NCBI GenBank assembly: GCA_031270875.1
Contig: JAISXC010000286.1
Span: forward strand, 1-9,616
Direction: 5' to 3'
Length of the DNA stretch: 9,616 bases
Origin: Desulfovibrio sp.
Lineage (GTDB): Bacteria; Desulfobacterota; Desulfovibrionia; Desulfovibrionales; Desulfovibrionaceae
In this document: piece by piece, positions 1 through 7,622 of the stretch
How positions within the stretch are numbered: the first letter of the stretch is position 1
Layout: the number at the start of each line of letters is the position of its first letter
The notes under the pieces: model-generated
What the model was told of the DNA's origin: nothing
The model's input: the letters and a program-made list of their open reading frames with translations, nothing else
Database searches by the model: none
Position numbers and translations under genes: made by a program

Positions 1-1167
1 GGTGGCGGGATCGCCGATGCGCACCTCAATGCCGGGCATGGCGCAGCCCACGGTTTCGCAACGCAGCTTGATGGAATCGTTGATGTCCGACTGGGTCATC
101 ACCGGCGAACCTTCCGTAAGACCGTAACAAATGGTGATCTCCTCCAGGTGCATGTCTTCCACCACGCGACGCATGAGCGGTTCCGGGCACACGGAACCGG
201 CCATTATGCCCGTGCGCAGGCTTGAGATATCAAAACGCCTGAAGAGCCTGTGTTCCAGTTCGGCCAGAAACATGGTGGGCACGCCGTAAATGGCGGTGCA
301 TCGCTCGCTGTCCACAGCGGCCAGGGCATGCAGGGGATTGAACGTTTCCAGAATGATCATTGCCGTGCCGTGGTTGACCGCGGCCATAACGCCGAGCACA
401 CAGCCGTAGCAGTGAAAAAGCGGCACCGTGAGGCAGAGGCGGTCTTTTTCCGTAAAACCCTGGTGTCGCCCTATCCAGTAGCCGTTCAACCCCACGCCCA
501 CATGGGTGAGCATGACCCCGCGCGGAAATCCCGTTGTCCCCGATGTGTACTGCATGTTGATCACATCCCACGGATCAAGGGAATCCTGGCGGGCCTTGTA
601 CTCCTCATCGCTTGTCATGACGGACATGGCCAGAATTTCCGGCACGGAATACATGCCGCGGTGCTTCTCCGCCCCCAGAAAACAGACGCGCTTCAGATGC
701 GGCAGTGACTCGCTGCGGATGTCTCCGCGCGGACGCGTGCGCAGTTCGGGCACAAGCTTGTAGATGGTGCCCAGAAAATCGTGGTCGCGCAGGCCGTCTA
801 TGAGAAAAATATTTTCGCAGTCGGACTGGGAAAGCAGATACCGCAGCTCATGCTCGCGATAATTGGTGTTCACGGTCAGCAGAATGGCCCCGATTTTGGC
901 CGTGGCAAATTGCAGGGCTACCCAGTAGGGAACATTGGTGGCCCACACCGCCACTTTTTCGCCTTTCCTCACGCCCAGGGCCATAAGCCCCCTGGCGAAG
1001 CGGTCCACAATGTCGGCAAATTCCCGCCAGGTCTTGCGGTAATCGCGGTCGGCATACACAAGCGCCTCATTGTCCGGAAAACGGGCCACCGTGTGGTCAA
1101 GGATCTGCCCCAGAGTCCATTCGCGCAACTCAAACTGCGCCTGCCGTTTGCGTACTTTTTCATCCAT
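1..1167 (-). CDS. Acyl-CoA synthetase, AMP-binding family (partial, C-terminus off the left edge)
   Basis: An ANL-superfamily ligase that would activate a carboxylic acid, probably a medium- or long-chain fatty acid, to its acyl-AMP and then its CoA thioester in the cytoplasm. The frame is open from the ATG at 1165-1167 to the window edge: 389 residues of an expected ~540-560, so the C-terminal lid domain with its catalytic lysine is missing. The P-loop-like adenylate motif YTSGTTGFPRG is at residues 207-217. The ATP/adenine motif YGLTE is at 348-352, and PLFHCYG lies between them. The N-terminus (TLGQILDHTVARFPDNEAL) is typical of this family. The start follows the upstream regulator's stop by 15 nt with only a weak GGAAAA ribosome site, so the two are probably co-transcribed. 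A second ATG at 1161-1163 opens a different frame and is a shadow. Family is certain; substrate chain length is not. Confidence 0.93.
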   Translation of the reverse strand, partial: MDEKVRKRQAQFELREWTLGQILDHTVARFPDNEALVYADRDYRKTWREFADIVDRFARGLMALGVRKGEKVAVWATNVPYWVALQFATAKIGAILLTVNTNYREHELRYLLSQSDCENIFLIDGLRDHDFLGTIYKLVPELRTRPRGDIRSESLPHLKRVCFLGAEKHRGMYSVPEILAMSVMTSDEEYKARQDSLDPWDVINMQYTSGTTGFPRGVMLTHVGVGLNGYWIGRHQGFTEKDRLCLTVPLFHCYGCVLGVMAAVNHGTAMIILETFNPLHALAAVDSERCTAIYGVPTMFLAELEHRLFRRFDISSLRTGIMAGSVCPEPLMRRVVEDMHLEEITICYGLTEGSPVMTQSDINDSIKLRCETVGCAMPGIEVRIGDPAT

Positions 1168-1182
1168 GTGGTTTTCCGTATG

Positions 1183-1755
1183 TCACGCGCTGTACATCAC
1201 AGCGAGAATTTCCGCCGGTTCGCCGCCGGCCGCGCCGACATGATGCGGCACGATGGAATTGTAGTAAATCGTCTGTCCGGGCTTGAGAACATGTTTCTCG
1301 CGCCCGTAGACAACCAGCAACTCGCCTTTGAGCACCAGCATGAATTCCTCTCCCTGATGGGAAATGAGCTTGTGCTCTTCCCCGCCATCGGGCAACATGG
1401 TAATGAAAAAAGGTTCCATATTGCGGTCCGCTTTGCCCCTGGCCAAGGACCTGTGCACGTATTCCGGCCGCGCGTCATGGCCTGTCTGCAGGGCGCTGGC
1501 CACCTCCGCCCCGGCGCCGATGCGCGAAATGATGGGGTCGCGCACATCCTGGTCATCCAGAAAGGTTCCCAGGCGCACCCCTAGGGCGCGGGAAATTTTT
1601 TGCAGCGGTCCCAGGCCGGGATAGATTTCGCCGCTTTCCAGCTTCTCGATGAATTCCGGCTTGAGGCCGGTATTTTCGGCCAGATCGGACAAACCGACCT
1701 CGCGTCTCTCGCGAAAGGCGCGGATGCGCGAGCCGATGGCGGTATCGTTGGGCAT
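1183..1755 (-). CDS. XRE-family transcriptional regulator with C-terminal cupin domain
   Basis: A 190-residue DNA-binding regulator. Residues ~8-66 form an XRE/Cro-type helix-turn-helix (IGSRIRAFRERREVGLSDLA...EFIEKLESGEIYPGLGPLQKIS). Residues ~115-188 form a small cupin barrel. Cupin motif 1 is represented by H128, H133, E137 and G144; motif 2 is the stretch LKPGQTIYYNSIVPHHV around H171/H172. In this family the cupin usually senses a small ligand, and the gene often sits beside the acyl-CoA or AMP-binding ligase it controls. That matches its position 15 nt upstream of the ligase. The ATG at 1753-1755 has a GGAG ribosome site at 1762-1765, spaced 6 nt. It is transcribed divergently from the purine gene. 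Its target and ligand cannot be read from the sequence; autoregulation and control of the ligase are inferences from context. Confidence 0.93.
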   Translation of the reverse strand: MPNDTAIGSRIRAFRERREVGLSDLAENTGLKPEFIEKLESGEIYPGLGPLQKISRALGVRLGTFLDDQDVRDPIISRIGAGAEVASALQTGHDARPEYVHRSLARGKADRNMEPFFITMLPDGGEEHKLISHQGEEFMLVLKGELLVVYGREKHVLKPGQTIYYNSIVPHHVGAAGGEPAEILAVMYSA

Positions 1756-1912
1756 GACGTACTCCAGTGCGTTTTCACGGTTGGCTGTGCAAGAAAAGCC
1801 TGTACCAGAAAACCCGGGACTTCCGCAAGACCAATACCGCGTGCCGGCCGGATTTGCCGGCTGGAAGTGTCCGGTTTTTTATGATACTGGAAGAAAAAAC
1901 CCCGGAGGGCGC
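1756..1912. promoter_or_regulatory. Divergent intergenic region, putative purine-gene promoter and repeat
   Basis: This 157-bp gap must hold the promoters of both the regulator and the AICAR transformylase gene. On the plus strand a TATGAT -10-like box (1880-1885) lies 20 nt after TTGCCG (1854-1859). The spacing is longer than ideal, so this promoter is tentative. The hexamer GCCGGC, itself a palindrome, occurs twice, at 1843-1848 and 1856-1861, and could be an operator for the XRE regulator. No convincing minus-strand promoter was found. Confidence 0.35.
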
Positions 1913-3190
1913 ATGTCGGATTTGAAGACCATGTACCGCACAGTGCAGAAAGAGGATTTTCCTGAAAATCTGATCATTGAGCTGGGCGGGGAAAAGCTTG
2001 TTTATGAGAAACGGATCTGGAGCCTCAACGGGGAGAAAAAAGGCCTGCGCTACGGGGAAAACCCCGATCAGCCCGCCGCGCTGTACGCCCTCAGAAAGAG
2101 CCCTTCCGTCTGCGGAGGTTTCGCCCTGCGCGGGCCGGAGGGCGGCATTGTCTCGGCCCTCGCCGAGGGGCAGATGATTCAGGCGGGAAAACACCCCGGC
2201 AAGACAAATCTGACGGATGTGGACAACGGGGCCAACATCCTTCAATATCTCACGGAGCGCCCGTCGGCCGTCATTCTGAAACACAACAATCCCTGCGGAG
2301 CCGCCTGGAGCGACGGGGGCATTGCCCAAGCCCTTGCCCGCGCCGCGCGCTGTGACCGCATTGCCGCTTTCGGCGGCGCCGTGGTCGCCAACAGGGCCTT
2401 CAGCCGCGAAGCTGCCCGACTGGCGGCAAAATCCTATTTCGAAGTGGTGGCCGCGCCGGCTTTTGAAGAAGGGGCGGCGGACATATTGAAAAGCCGCAGG
2501 GATCTGCGCATCATGGAATTGCCCGGCCTCGGCCGCCTTGAGGAATGGCGGCGCTCGGCGTTTCTGGATATAAAAACCCTGGCGGACGGCGGGCTGGTGC
2601 TGCAAAAGTCCTTTGTCAACCGCATCGGCGAGGATGCGGACTTTCTGCCGGCCGAGGCGACCACGTCGGAAGGGTTCTCCGTTACGGCGCGGCGCCCCTC
2701 CAAATCGGAATTTGATGACCTGCGTTTCGCCTGGGCCGTGGAAGCGGGCGTGACGTCCAATTCCGTCATTTTCGCCCGCGATGGGGCTACCCTCGCCATC
2801 GGAACGGGAGAGCAGGACCGCGTGGGCTGCGTGGAACTGGCCGTGTACAAGGCCTATACCAAGTATGCCGACGCCCTGGCCTTTGACGAATACGCCCTCT
2901 CCCTTTACGAACTCAGGAAAAAAGCCGCGAAAGAAGGAGAATTTCAGGAAAAACTGGCGGATATCGAAGCCCGCGCCAGAGCGGCCCGCGCGAACCTTGC
3001 CGACTCCGTGCTGGTGTCCGACGGTTTTTTCCCTTTCCGCGACGGCGTGGACGCCGCCATACGCGAAGGCGTGGCGGCCATCGCCCAGCCGGGGGGATCC
3101 ATCAGGGACGCGGAAGTGATAACGGCCTGCAATGAAGCCTGCCCCCAGGTGGCCATGGTGTTTACCGGACAGCGGTCATTCAGGCATTAG
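1913..3190 (+). CDS. purH: Phosphoribosylaminoimidazolecarboxamide (AICAR) formyltransferase, stand-alone
   Basis: Transfers the formyl group of 10-formyl-THF to AICAR to give FAICAR, the penultimate step of de novo IMP synthesis (cytoplasmic). At 425 residues it contains only the transformylase half of bifunctional PurH. The N-terminal MGS-like IMP cyclohydrolase domain (~200 residues) is absent. Family signatures in order: LRYGENPDQPAALY (45-58), the catalytic Lys-His pair in LKHNNPCGAA (K123, H124), an AAFGGAVVANR block, SNSVIFARDG, IGTGEQDRVGC, SDGFFPFRDGVDAA, and the C-terminal FTGQRSFRH. The ATG at 1913 is chosen because GGAGGG at 1904-1909 precedes it, though the 3-nt spacing is short. 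The frame stays open upstream to 1649, but that part overlaps the regulator and has no family similarity. A separate IMP cyclohydrolase must exist elsewhere if the pathway is complete. A 60-nt gap follows before cbiA, with no clear terminator. Confidence 0.93.
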   Translation: MSDLKTMYRTVQKEDFPENLIIELGGEKLVYEKRIWSLNGEKKGLRYGENPDQPAALYALRKSPSVCGGFALRGPEGGIVSALAEGQMIQAGKHPGKTNLTDVDNGANILQYLTERPSAVILKHNNPCGAAWSDGGIAQALARAARCDRIAAFGGAVVANRAFSREAARLAAKSYFEVVAAPAFEEGAADILKSRRDLRIMELPGLGRLEEWRRSAFLDIKTLADGGLVLQKSFVNRIGEDADFLPAEATTSEGFSVTARRPSKSEFDDLRFAWAVEAGVTSNSVIFARDGATLAIGTGEQDRVGCVELAVYKAYTKYADALAFDEYALSLYELRKKAAKEGEFQEKLADIEARARAARANLADSVLVSDGFFPFRDGVDAAIREGVAAIAQPGGSIRDAEVITACNEACPQVAMVFTGQRSFRH

Positions 3191-3250
3191 GGCAGTTTCA
3201 AACAAAAGACATAATCTCAAAGTGAAAACGCTCTGAAGGAGTTCAGGCCT

Positions 3251-4672
3251 GTGAGGCTGCCGCGTCTCTGCGTTTCCGCAATCTCGGGCGGCGGGGGCAA
3301 AACCCTGCTCTCCCTGGGGCTGGCGCGTGTCCTGAGGCGCATGGGCCTTGTGGTCAAGCCGTTCAAAAAGGGGCCGGACTATATTGACGCGGCCTGGCTT
3401 TCCCTGGCAGCCGGAGAACCGGCCACCAACCTGGATCCCTGGTTCTTGCCGCCGGATCGCCTGCGCGCCCTTTTTGCGCACGCCATGCAACCGCAAGGGC
3501 AGATCGGGCTTATAGAAGGCAACAGAGGCATTTTTGACGGCCTGGACGCCGCGGGATCCTGCTCCACGGCGGAGCTCGCCCGCTGGCTGTCCTGCCCCGT
3601 GCTCATCAGCCTCGACTGCACCAAGATGACCCGCACGGCGGCGGCGCTGGTGCAGGGCCTCTGCCGTTTTGAGCCGGGCGTTGCCCTGCGCGGGCTGGTA
3701 CTCAACCAGATAGGCTCACCGAGACACGAAACGGCCTTGCGCCGGGCTCTGGAAGCGTATACGGATGTGCCGGTACTGGGCGCGTTGCCCCGCCTGGCGG
3801 CAAACCCGCTCCCGGAACGGCACATGGGGCTGGCGAGCTTCGGCGAGGTTCTTTCGGAAAGGGCGGAGGCGACTCTTGACGGCCTGGCCGATTTCGTGGG
3901 CGGGCATGTGAATGTGGAGGCCGTGCTCGCCGCGGCGCAAGCCGCCCCTGATTTGCCGGCAGAAAGACCTTTCTGGGGAACCGAGGCCGCCCCCCCCTGT
4001 CGGGGGAACGGGACAAAAACAGCCGCGGCAAAGGCTCCGCTCATCGGGTATGTGCGTGACGCGGCCCTGTGGTTTTACTACCGGGAAAACCTGGAGAGTC
4101 TTTCCAGAGCCGGGGCGAAACTGCTGCGTCTTTCCCTTTTCGACGACCGCCCCTGGCCGGAAGTCGACGGTTTGTACCTGGGCGGCGGTTTTCCTGAAGA
4201 CGTGGCGGCGCGGCTGTGCGCTTCGCCTCACCTGTCCCGGCTGCGGGACATGGCGCGCCGGGGCATGCCCATCTATGCCGAATGCGGCGGTTTCATGCTT
4301 CTGGCGCGGGGAATAGAGCGGGACGGGCGGTTGTGGGAAATGAGCGGCGTCTTTCCCGTCATTGCAAGCTGCCGCGCAAAGCCGCAGGGACTTGGCTACG
4401 TGAGCGCCAGAGTGGCGCGAAGCAATCCCTGGTTTGCCGAGGGCGCGCTGCTCCGCGGCCATGAATTTCACTATTCCCGCTGCGAATGGGGCGATAACCC
4501 TCCTGAGGCCGCGCTGCGCCTTGAACGGGGCACGGGCATGGGCACGATCGCCGGCGAGGCGTGCGACGGCCTCGTCTTCAACAATGTTCTTGCGCTCTAT
4601 ACGCATATTTTTGCGCCCGCCGTGCCCTCCTGGGCGCATAATTTCACGCGCATGGCGCTGGGAAAGGAGTAA
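3251..4672 (+). CDS. cbiA: Cobyrinate a,c-diamide synthase
   Basis: ATP- and glutamine-dependent amidation of the a and c carboxylates of cobyrinate (or its hydrogeno form) in adenosylcobalamin synthesis. The protein has 473 residues, normal for CbiA/CobB. The N-terminal dethiobiotin-synthetase-like half has the P-loop SGGGGKT (12-18), VKPFKKGPDYIDAAW, and the IEGNRGIFDG...STAELARWLSCPVLISLDC block. The C-terminal class I glutamine amidotransferase half has LYLGGGFPEDVA, the nucleophile C345 in AECGGFML, HEFHYSR, and the triad-type His452 in LYTHIF. The start codon is GTG (3251), supported by AAGGAG at 3236-3241 (9-nt spacing); an ATG start would delete the P-loop. The P-loop GGGGKT is more glycine-rich than the usual SSGVGKT. 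The CobB name applies if the substrate is hydrogenobyrinate. Confidence 0.93.
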   Translation: MRLPRLCVSAISGGGGKTLLSLGLARVLRRMGLVVKPFKKGPDYIDAAWLSLAAGEPATNLDPWFLPPDRLRALFAHAMQPQGQIGLIEGNRGIFDGLDAAGSCSTAELARWLSCPVLISLDCTKMTRTAAALVQGLCRFEPGVALRGLVLNQIGSPRHETALRRALEAYTDVPVLGALPRLAANPLPERHMGLASFGEVLSERAEATLDGLADFVGGHVNVEAVLAAAQAAPDLPAERPFWGTEAAPPCRGNGTKTAAAKAPLIGYVRDAALWFYYRENLESLSRAGAKLLRLSLFDDRPWPEVDGLYLGGGFPEDVAARLCASPHLSRLRDMARRGMPIYAECGGFMLLARGIERDGRLWEMSGVFPVIASCRAKPQGLGYVSARVARSNPWFAEGALLRGHEFHYSRCEWGDNPPEAALRLERGTGMGTIAGEACDGLVFNNVLALYTHIFAPAVPSWAHNFTRMALGKE

Positions 4673-4675
4673 CCA

Positions 4676-5941
4676 TTGCCCAAGGTCAGCGTGATCATTC
4701 CTGTCTGGAATCTCTGGGACATGACGGCGGCCTGCCTGCGCACCCTGGCCGAATGCGGCGCCGGCGCCGCGGATTGCGCGGACGGCGGCCTGGAAGTCCT
4801 GGTGGTGGACAACGGCTCCGGTGACGCCACGCCGGAGCATCTGCCCGCCCTGGGGCGCGACCTTTTCGGCGAAAATTTCAAGGCGCTGCGCCTGCCGCAG
4901 AACATGGGGTTCGCCATAGCCTGCAATGCCGGCGCGCGCGCGGCCTCGGGCGATCTGCTTTTTTTCCTGAACAACGATGCCAGGGTCACGCGCGGCTGGC
5001 TTCCTCCTCTTGCCGACACGCTGGAAAATCCCAAAATAGGCGCGACGGGGCCTCTTCTGCTTTACCCGGACGGCAGGATACAGCATTGCGGTATTGCTGT
5101 TTCGCCTTTCCGCCGTTTGTGGCATCTCTACGAGCATTTCCCCGGCGCTCATGCGCTGCCCCGCAAGCAGCGGCCATTGCAGGCCATTACCGGCGCAGCC
5201 CTCATGTTGCGGCGGGAGTATTTTTTTGAAGCCGGGGGCTTTTTTGAAGAATATCTCAACGGCTTTGAAGACATGGATATCTGCTGCGCGCTGCGCCGCA
5301 AAGGGTACGCCCTCGCCCTGACGCCGCGGAGCATCGTTGTGCATTACACAAGCCGGACGCCGGGCCGTTTTGACGCCGACAAACATAACGCCGCCCTGCT
5401 CACCCGCCGCTGGGGGGCGGACATCCGGCCGGATCTGCATGAGCTGGCGGCGCGTGACGGCTACCTTCTGCGCGTCGGGCCGTCGCTGACCCTTTGGCTG
5501 GCTTTGAGCGAGAAATCGGAAAAATCCCTCAATGCCGAACTTGCGGAGCGTATGGAGGCCGGGCAGGACCCGGCGGCGGCCTTTTTGGAGCGGCGTCTTG
5601 CGGAAGAACCCCTGTGGCTTGGCGGGCATTTGCGGTTCATGGATCTGCTGGAATCCCGCAACCAGCGTCGTAAAGCCATTTCCGCCGGTCTGTCGGCCCT
5701 GGGGTTTTTCCCCTTGCCCCAGGTGCAGACGCGTCTTCTGCGCCTTGCCAGACGGGAAGGCATGGGGGAAGAAGTGGCCCCGCTCCTGCATCGTCTGGCC
5801 GAGGAAGCGGATTCAAAAGCCGAAAAGTTTCGCCCTGTGGTGCAGGCCGCCCGGCGCGAGGCTCGCGGCCGGGGCGACACCCTGCTGACGCGGATCATGG
5901 ACGACTGGCTTGCGCGGTATTGCAACAAGGCGGGCGCATAA
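4676..5941 (+). CDS. Glycosyltransferase family 2
   Basis: A GT-A fold glycosyltransferase of 421 residues, likely rhamnosyltransferase-like, that would add a sugar to a surface polysaccharide or glycan at the inner face of the membrane. Residues 1-~250 are the catalytic domain: VSVIIPVWN at the N-terminus, VVDNGSGD with D45, the metal/nucleotide-binding NNDAR with D101, QAITGAALMLRREYF, and the acceptor-side motif FEDMD (E198, D199, D201). Residues ~270-421 are helix-rich, charged and without a recognised domain. No transmembrane segment is evident. The start is TTG at 4676, favoured by AAGGAG at 4664-4669 and by homology beginning at once (PKVSVIIPVWN). It begins 3 nt after the cbiA stop and the ribosome site lies inside the cbiA end, so translation is probably coupled. 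A cobalamin gene coupled to a glycosyltransferase makes no obvious pathway. Donor and acceptor are unknown. Confidence 0.9.
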   Translation: MPKVSVIIPVWNLWDMTAACLRTLAECGAGAADCADGGLEVLVVDNGSGDATPEHLPALGRDLFGENFKALRLPQNMGFAIACNAGARAASGDLLFFLNNDARVTRGWLPPLADTLENPKIGATGPLLLYPDGRIQHCGIAVSPFRRLWHLYEHFPGAHALPRKQRPLQAITGAALMLRREYFFEAGGFFEEYLNGFEDMDICCALRRKGYALALTPRSIVVHYTSRTPGRFDADKHNAALLTRRWGADIRPDLHELAARDGYLLRVGPSLTLWLALSEKSEKSLNAELAERMEAGQDPAAAFLERRLAEEPLWLGGHLRFMDLLESRNQRRKAISAGLSALGFFPLPQVQTRLLRLARREGMGEEVAPLLHRLAEEADSKAEKFRPVVQAARREARGRGDTLLTRIMDDWLARYCNKAGA

Positions 5942-5966
5942 AAAAAGCCCGCAGTCGCCTGCGGGC
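5940..5966 (-). terminator. Rho-independent terminator for the minus-strand MOSC-nitroreductase gene
   Basis: A perfect 8-bp GC-rich stem (GCCCGCAG at 5947-5954 with CTGCGGGC at 5959-5966) closes a TCGC tetraloop. It is followed on the minus strand by seven T residues (5946-5940). The T-tract overlaps the stop codon of the convergent glycosyltransferase gene. No T-tract follows on the plus side, so it is a terminator for the minus strand, perhaps only a pause site for the plus strand. Confidence 0.9.
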
Positions 5967-5991
5967 CGCGCGCCGGGCGAATTCGGCAGCA

Positions 5992-7065
5992 TCAGTATCT
6001 GGCCGCGACCAGTTCGGAAAGATCGCGTTTGGGCACATGGTGGACGCCCTCGGCATCCCTCCAGTAGGCGAGGGAACCGTCAGCCGGCACGGGAGCGACC
6101 CTGCGTATTTCCCTGGCCACGCCCAGGCCCAGCACCAGCGCGACCTTCATGCCCGAAGGGATTTTGAGAAGTTCCGGCACAGCCGCATGGTCAAAGGTCT
6201 GGATCATGCAGCAGCCCCAGCCCCGGCTGGTGGCGGCAAGCTGTATGGTCTGCGCGGCGATGCCCACGTCATAGCATACCAGATGGTTGCCGCTCTCGGG
6301 CATGAGGATGGCGATGAACGCGGTGGGGCGCTCGCCGGGATGCGGGCCGCCCCAGTCCTTAAGGGCGCCGGCCCAGCGGGTCAGGGAAAAAAGTCTCTGG
6401 CACGTTTCCCCCCGGCTCACCAGGGTGAAGCGCAAGGTCTGCGCGTTTCTGGCCGAAGGGGCCAGCCTGGCGCACTCCACAAGCCATTCCAGATCCGCCG
6501 TGCCCAAAGGCCTGTCCTCTTCAAAACGGCGGCAGGTGCGGGCCGCTTCCGCCAATGCTTGAAAGTCCATAAGCTTCTCCCGTGTTAGAAGTTGACGTTC
6601 CCCATTCTGATGGACTCGCCCGCAGTTATCAATGGAGGCCACGACATCCAGGCTGTCGCCCGCGCATACGCGCCCCCCGCGCAGCACTTTGGCGAATACC
6701 CCCTGGGTGGGCATGATGCACTCGCCCATGGTGTGAAATATCTGGCAGCGGGTATGACATTCCTTGCCGATCTGCGTCAGCTCCAGCAGGGCGTTTCCAC
6801 TGGCAAAGCGCGTGCCCGGCGGCAGGGATGAAAAGTCAATCCCGCGCACCACCAGATTCTCGCCAAAACAGCCAAAGGGAGCTGTTGCCCCGCGGCTGCG
6901 GAAAGCCTCAATACGCTCCAGGGCGATCAAACTTACCTGACGGTGCCAGTTCCCGGCATGGGCGTCGTTTTCAAAACCGTGCCCTTCTCTCAACAGAGCG
7001 GAATTCACGGGCTTTTTGGCCGTTCCCTTGCGCTCGCTCAGACAGATGGCCACTATTTCTCCCAT
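5992..7065 (-). CDS. MOSC domain-nitroreductase fusion protein
   Basis: One 357-residue open frame joins two enzymes. Residues 1-~142 are a complete small MOSC domain, the molybdenum-cofactor sulfurase C-terminal type. It has AHAGNWHRQVSL, FGENLVVRGID, GTRFASGNALLELTQIGKECH with the conserved C103, and GVFAKVLRGGRVCAGDSL. Residues 166-357 are a complete FMN nitroreductase-like domain, with MDFQALAEAARTCRRF, LAPSARNAQTLRF, GIAAQTIQLAATSRGWGC and a C-terminal YWRDAEGVHHVPKR. The first start (7063-7065) has GGAG at 7071-7074, spaced 5 nt. The second domain has its own credible start: Met166 at 6568-6570 with GGGAG at 6577-6581, spaced 6 nt. A short nitroreductase may therefore also be made, or these were two genes until recently. 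MOSC domains bind sulfur carriers or Moco; nitroreductases use NAD(P)H and FMN. The joint substrate is unknown. The Fur gene ends 107 nt upstream. Confidence 0.88.
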   Translation of the reverse strand: MGEIVAICLSERKGTAKKPVNSALLREGHGFENDAHAGNWHRQVSLIALERIEAFRSRGATAPFGCFGENLVVRGIDFSSLPPGTRFASGNALLELTQIGKECHTRCQIFHTMGECIMPTQGVFAKVLRGGRVCAGDSLDVVASIDNCGRVHQNGERQLLTREKLMDFQALAEAARTCRRFEEDRPLGTADLEWLVECARLAPSARNAQTLRFTLVSRGETCQRLFSLTRWAGALKDWGGPHPGERPTAFIAILMPESGNHLVCYDVGIAAQTIQLAATSRGWGCCMIQTFDHAAVPELLKIPSGMKVALVLGLGVAREIRRVAPVPADGSLAYWRDAEGVHHVPKRDLSELVAARY

Positions 7066-7172
7066 GACGACTCCAATGCCTGTTTACGGCAATCACAAAA
7101 GGCCGTCCGCCCGGAATAATTCCCGCAACAACAATACAGCCGATTACGGCAACTGTTTGAATATCCACATCA
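7066..7172. other. Intergenic region with direct repeats and an inverted repeat
   Basis: Between the Fur gene and the MOSC-nitroreductase gene the 9-mer TTACGGCAA occurs twice, at 7084-7092 and 7144-7152, exactly 60 bp apart. Between the copies lies the near-perfect palindrome GGAATAATTCC (7113-7123). On the minus strand GCCG-TAAT-CGGC can form a small hairpin. No strong promoter or terminator was recognised. The arrangement could be an operator for the downstream gene; this is a low-confidence inference. Confidence 0.3.
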
Positions 7173-7622
7173 TTACTGTTGCGCCTGACGGCAGTCGGCG
7201 CACAAACCGTACAAATTGTGCACATGCCCGCTCAGGGCAAAACCGTGCTGTTCCGCCAGTTCCCGTTGCAGTTTTTCAATTCGCGGATCATAGATTTCCT
7301 GTATTTTCCCGCAGGCAAGACAGACGAGATGATCATGATGGCTCTCCGGCCGGGCCACTTCATACCGGGCGATGCCGTCGCTGAAGTGGCTTTCCGCCGC
7401 AAGCCCCGCGTCGCAAAGCAGTTTCAGCGTACGGTACACGGTTGTCAGGCCGATACCGGGATCGTGCACGGCAACATGCTGGTAGAACTCCTCCAGCGAA
7501 TGGTGGCCGGGGAGCTCAAAAAAAGCCGCCGCGATGGCGCGCCGCTGCGTCGTGGTGTTCAGGCCCCTGCGGGACATGAATGCCAGAAAATCGTTCAAAT
7601 CCACGCTTTTTTCGTCATTCAT
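7173..7622 (-). CDS. Fur-family metal-responsive transcriptional regulator
   Basis: A 149-residue repressor of the Fur/Zur/PerR superfamily. The N-terminal winged helix (residues ~10-85) includes TTTQRRAIAAAFF and the recognition-helix block GIGLTTVYRTLKLLCDAGL. The dimerisation and metal-binding half has HHDHLVC (H95, H96, D97, H98), the first CxxC at C101/C104 and a second CxxC at C141/C144, the usual structural zinc ligands. The pattern fits iron-sensing Fur best, but PerR or Zur cannot be excluded. The ATG at 7620-7622 has GGGAAG at 7628-7633, spaced 5 nt. It overlaps the end of thiC by 8 nt (sequence ATGAATGA), implying co-transcription and coupled translation with thiC. A metal regulator behind a thiamine gene is uncommon; ThiC is an iron-sulfur enzyme, which could give the pairing a physiological reason. 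Confidence 0.93.
   Translation of the reverse strand: MNDEKSVDLNDFLAFMSRRGLNTTTQRRAIAAAFFELPGHHSLEEFYQHVAVHDPGIGLTTVYRTLKLLCDAGLAAESHFSDGIARYEVARPESHHDHLVCLACGKIQEIYDPRIEKLQRELAEQHGFALSGHVHNLYGLCADCRQAQQ

Noticed and set aside
3716..5791. Very long minus-strand open frame (691 codons) opposite cbiA and the glycosyltransferase gene
   Set aside because: A GC-rich shadow frame: the plus-strand proteins have full family motifs, and this one has low-complexity composition rich in Arg, Gly, Pro and Gln.
5947..5966. The hairpin as a terminator for the plus-strand glycosyltransferase gene
   Set aside because: No T-tract follows on the plus strand; the T-tract lies only on the minus side.
6971..7225. 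84-codon minus-strand frame with a hydrophobic stretch between the Fur and MOSC genes
   Set aside because: It overlaps both the Fur 3' end and the MOSC start, has no ribosome site of note, and has no recognisable family.
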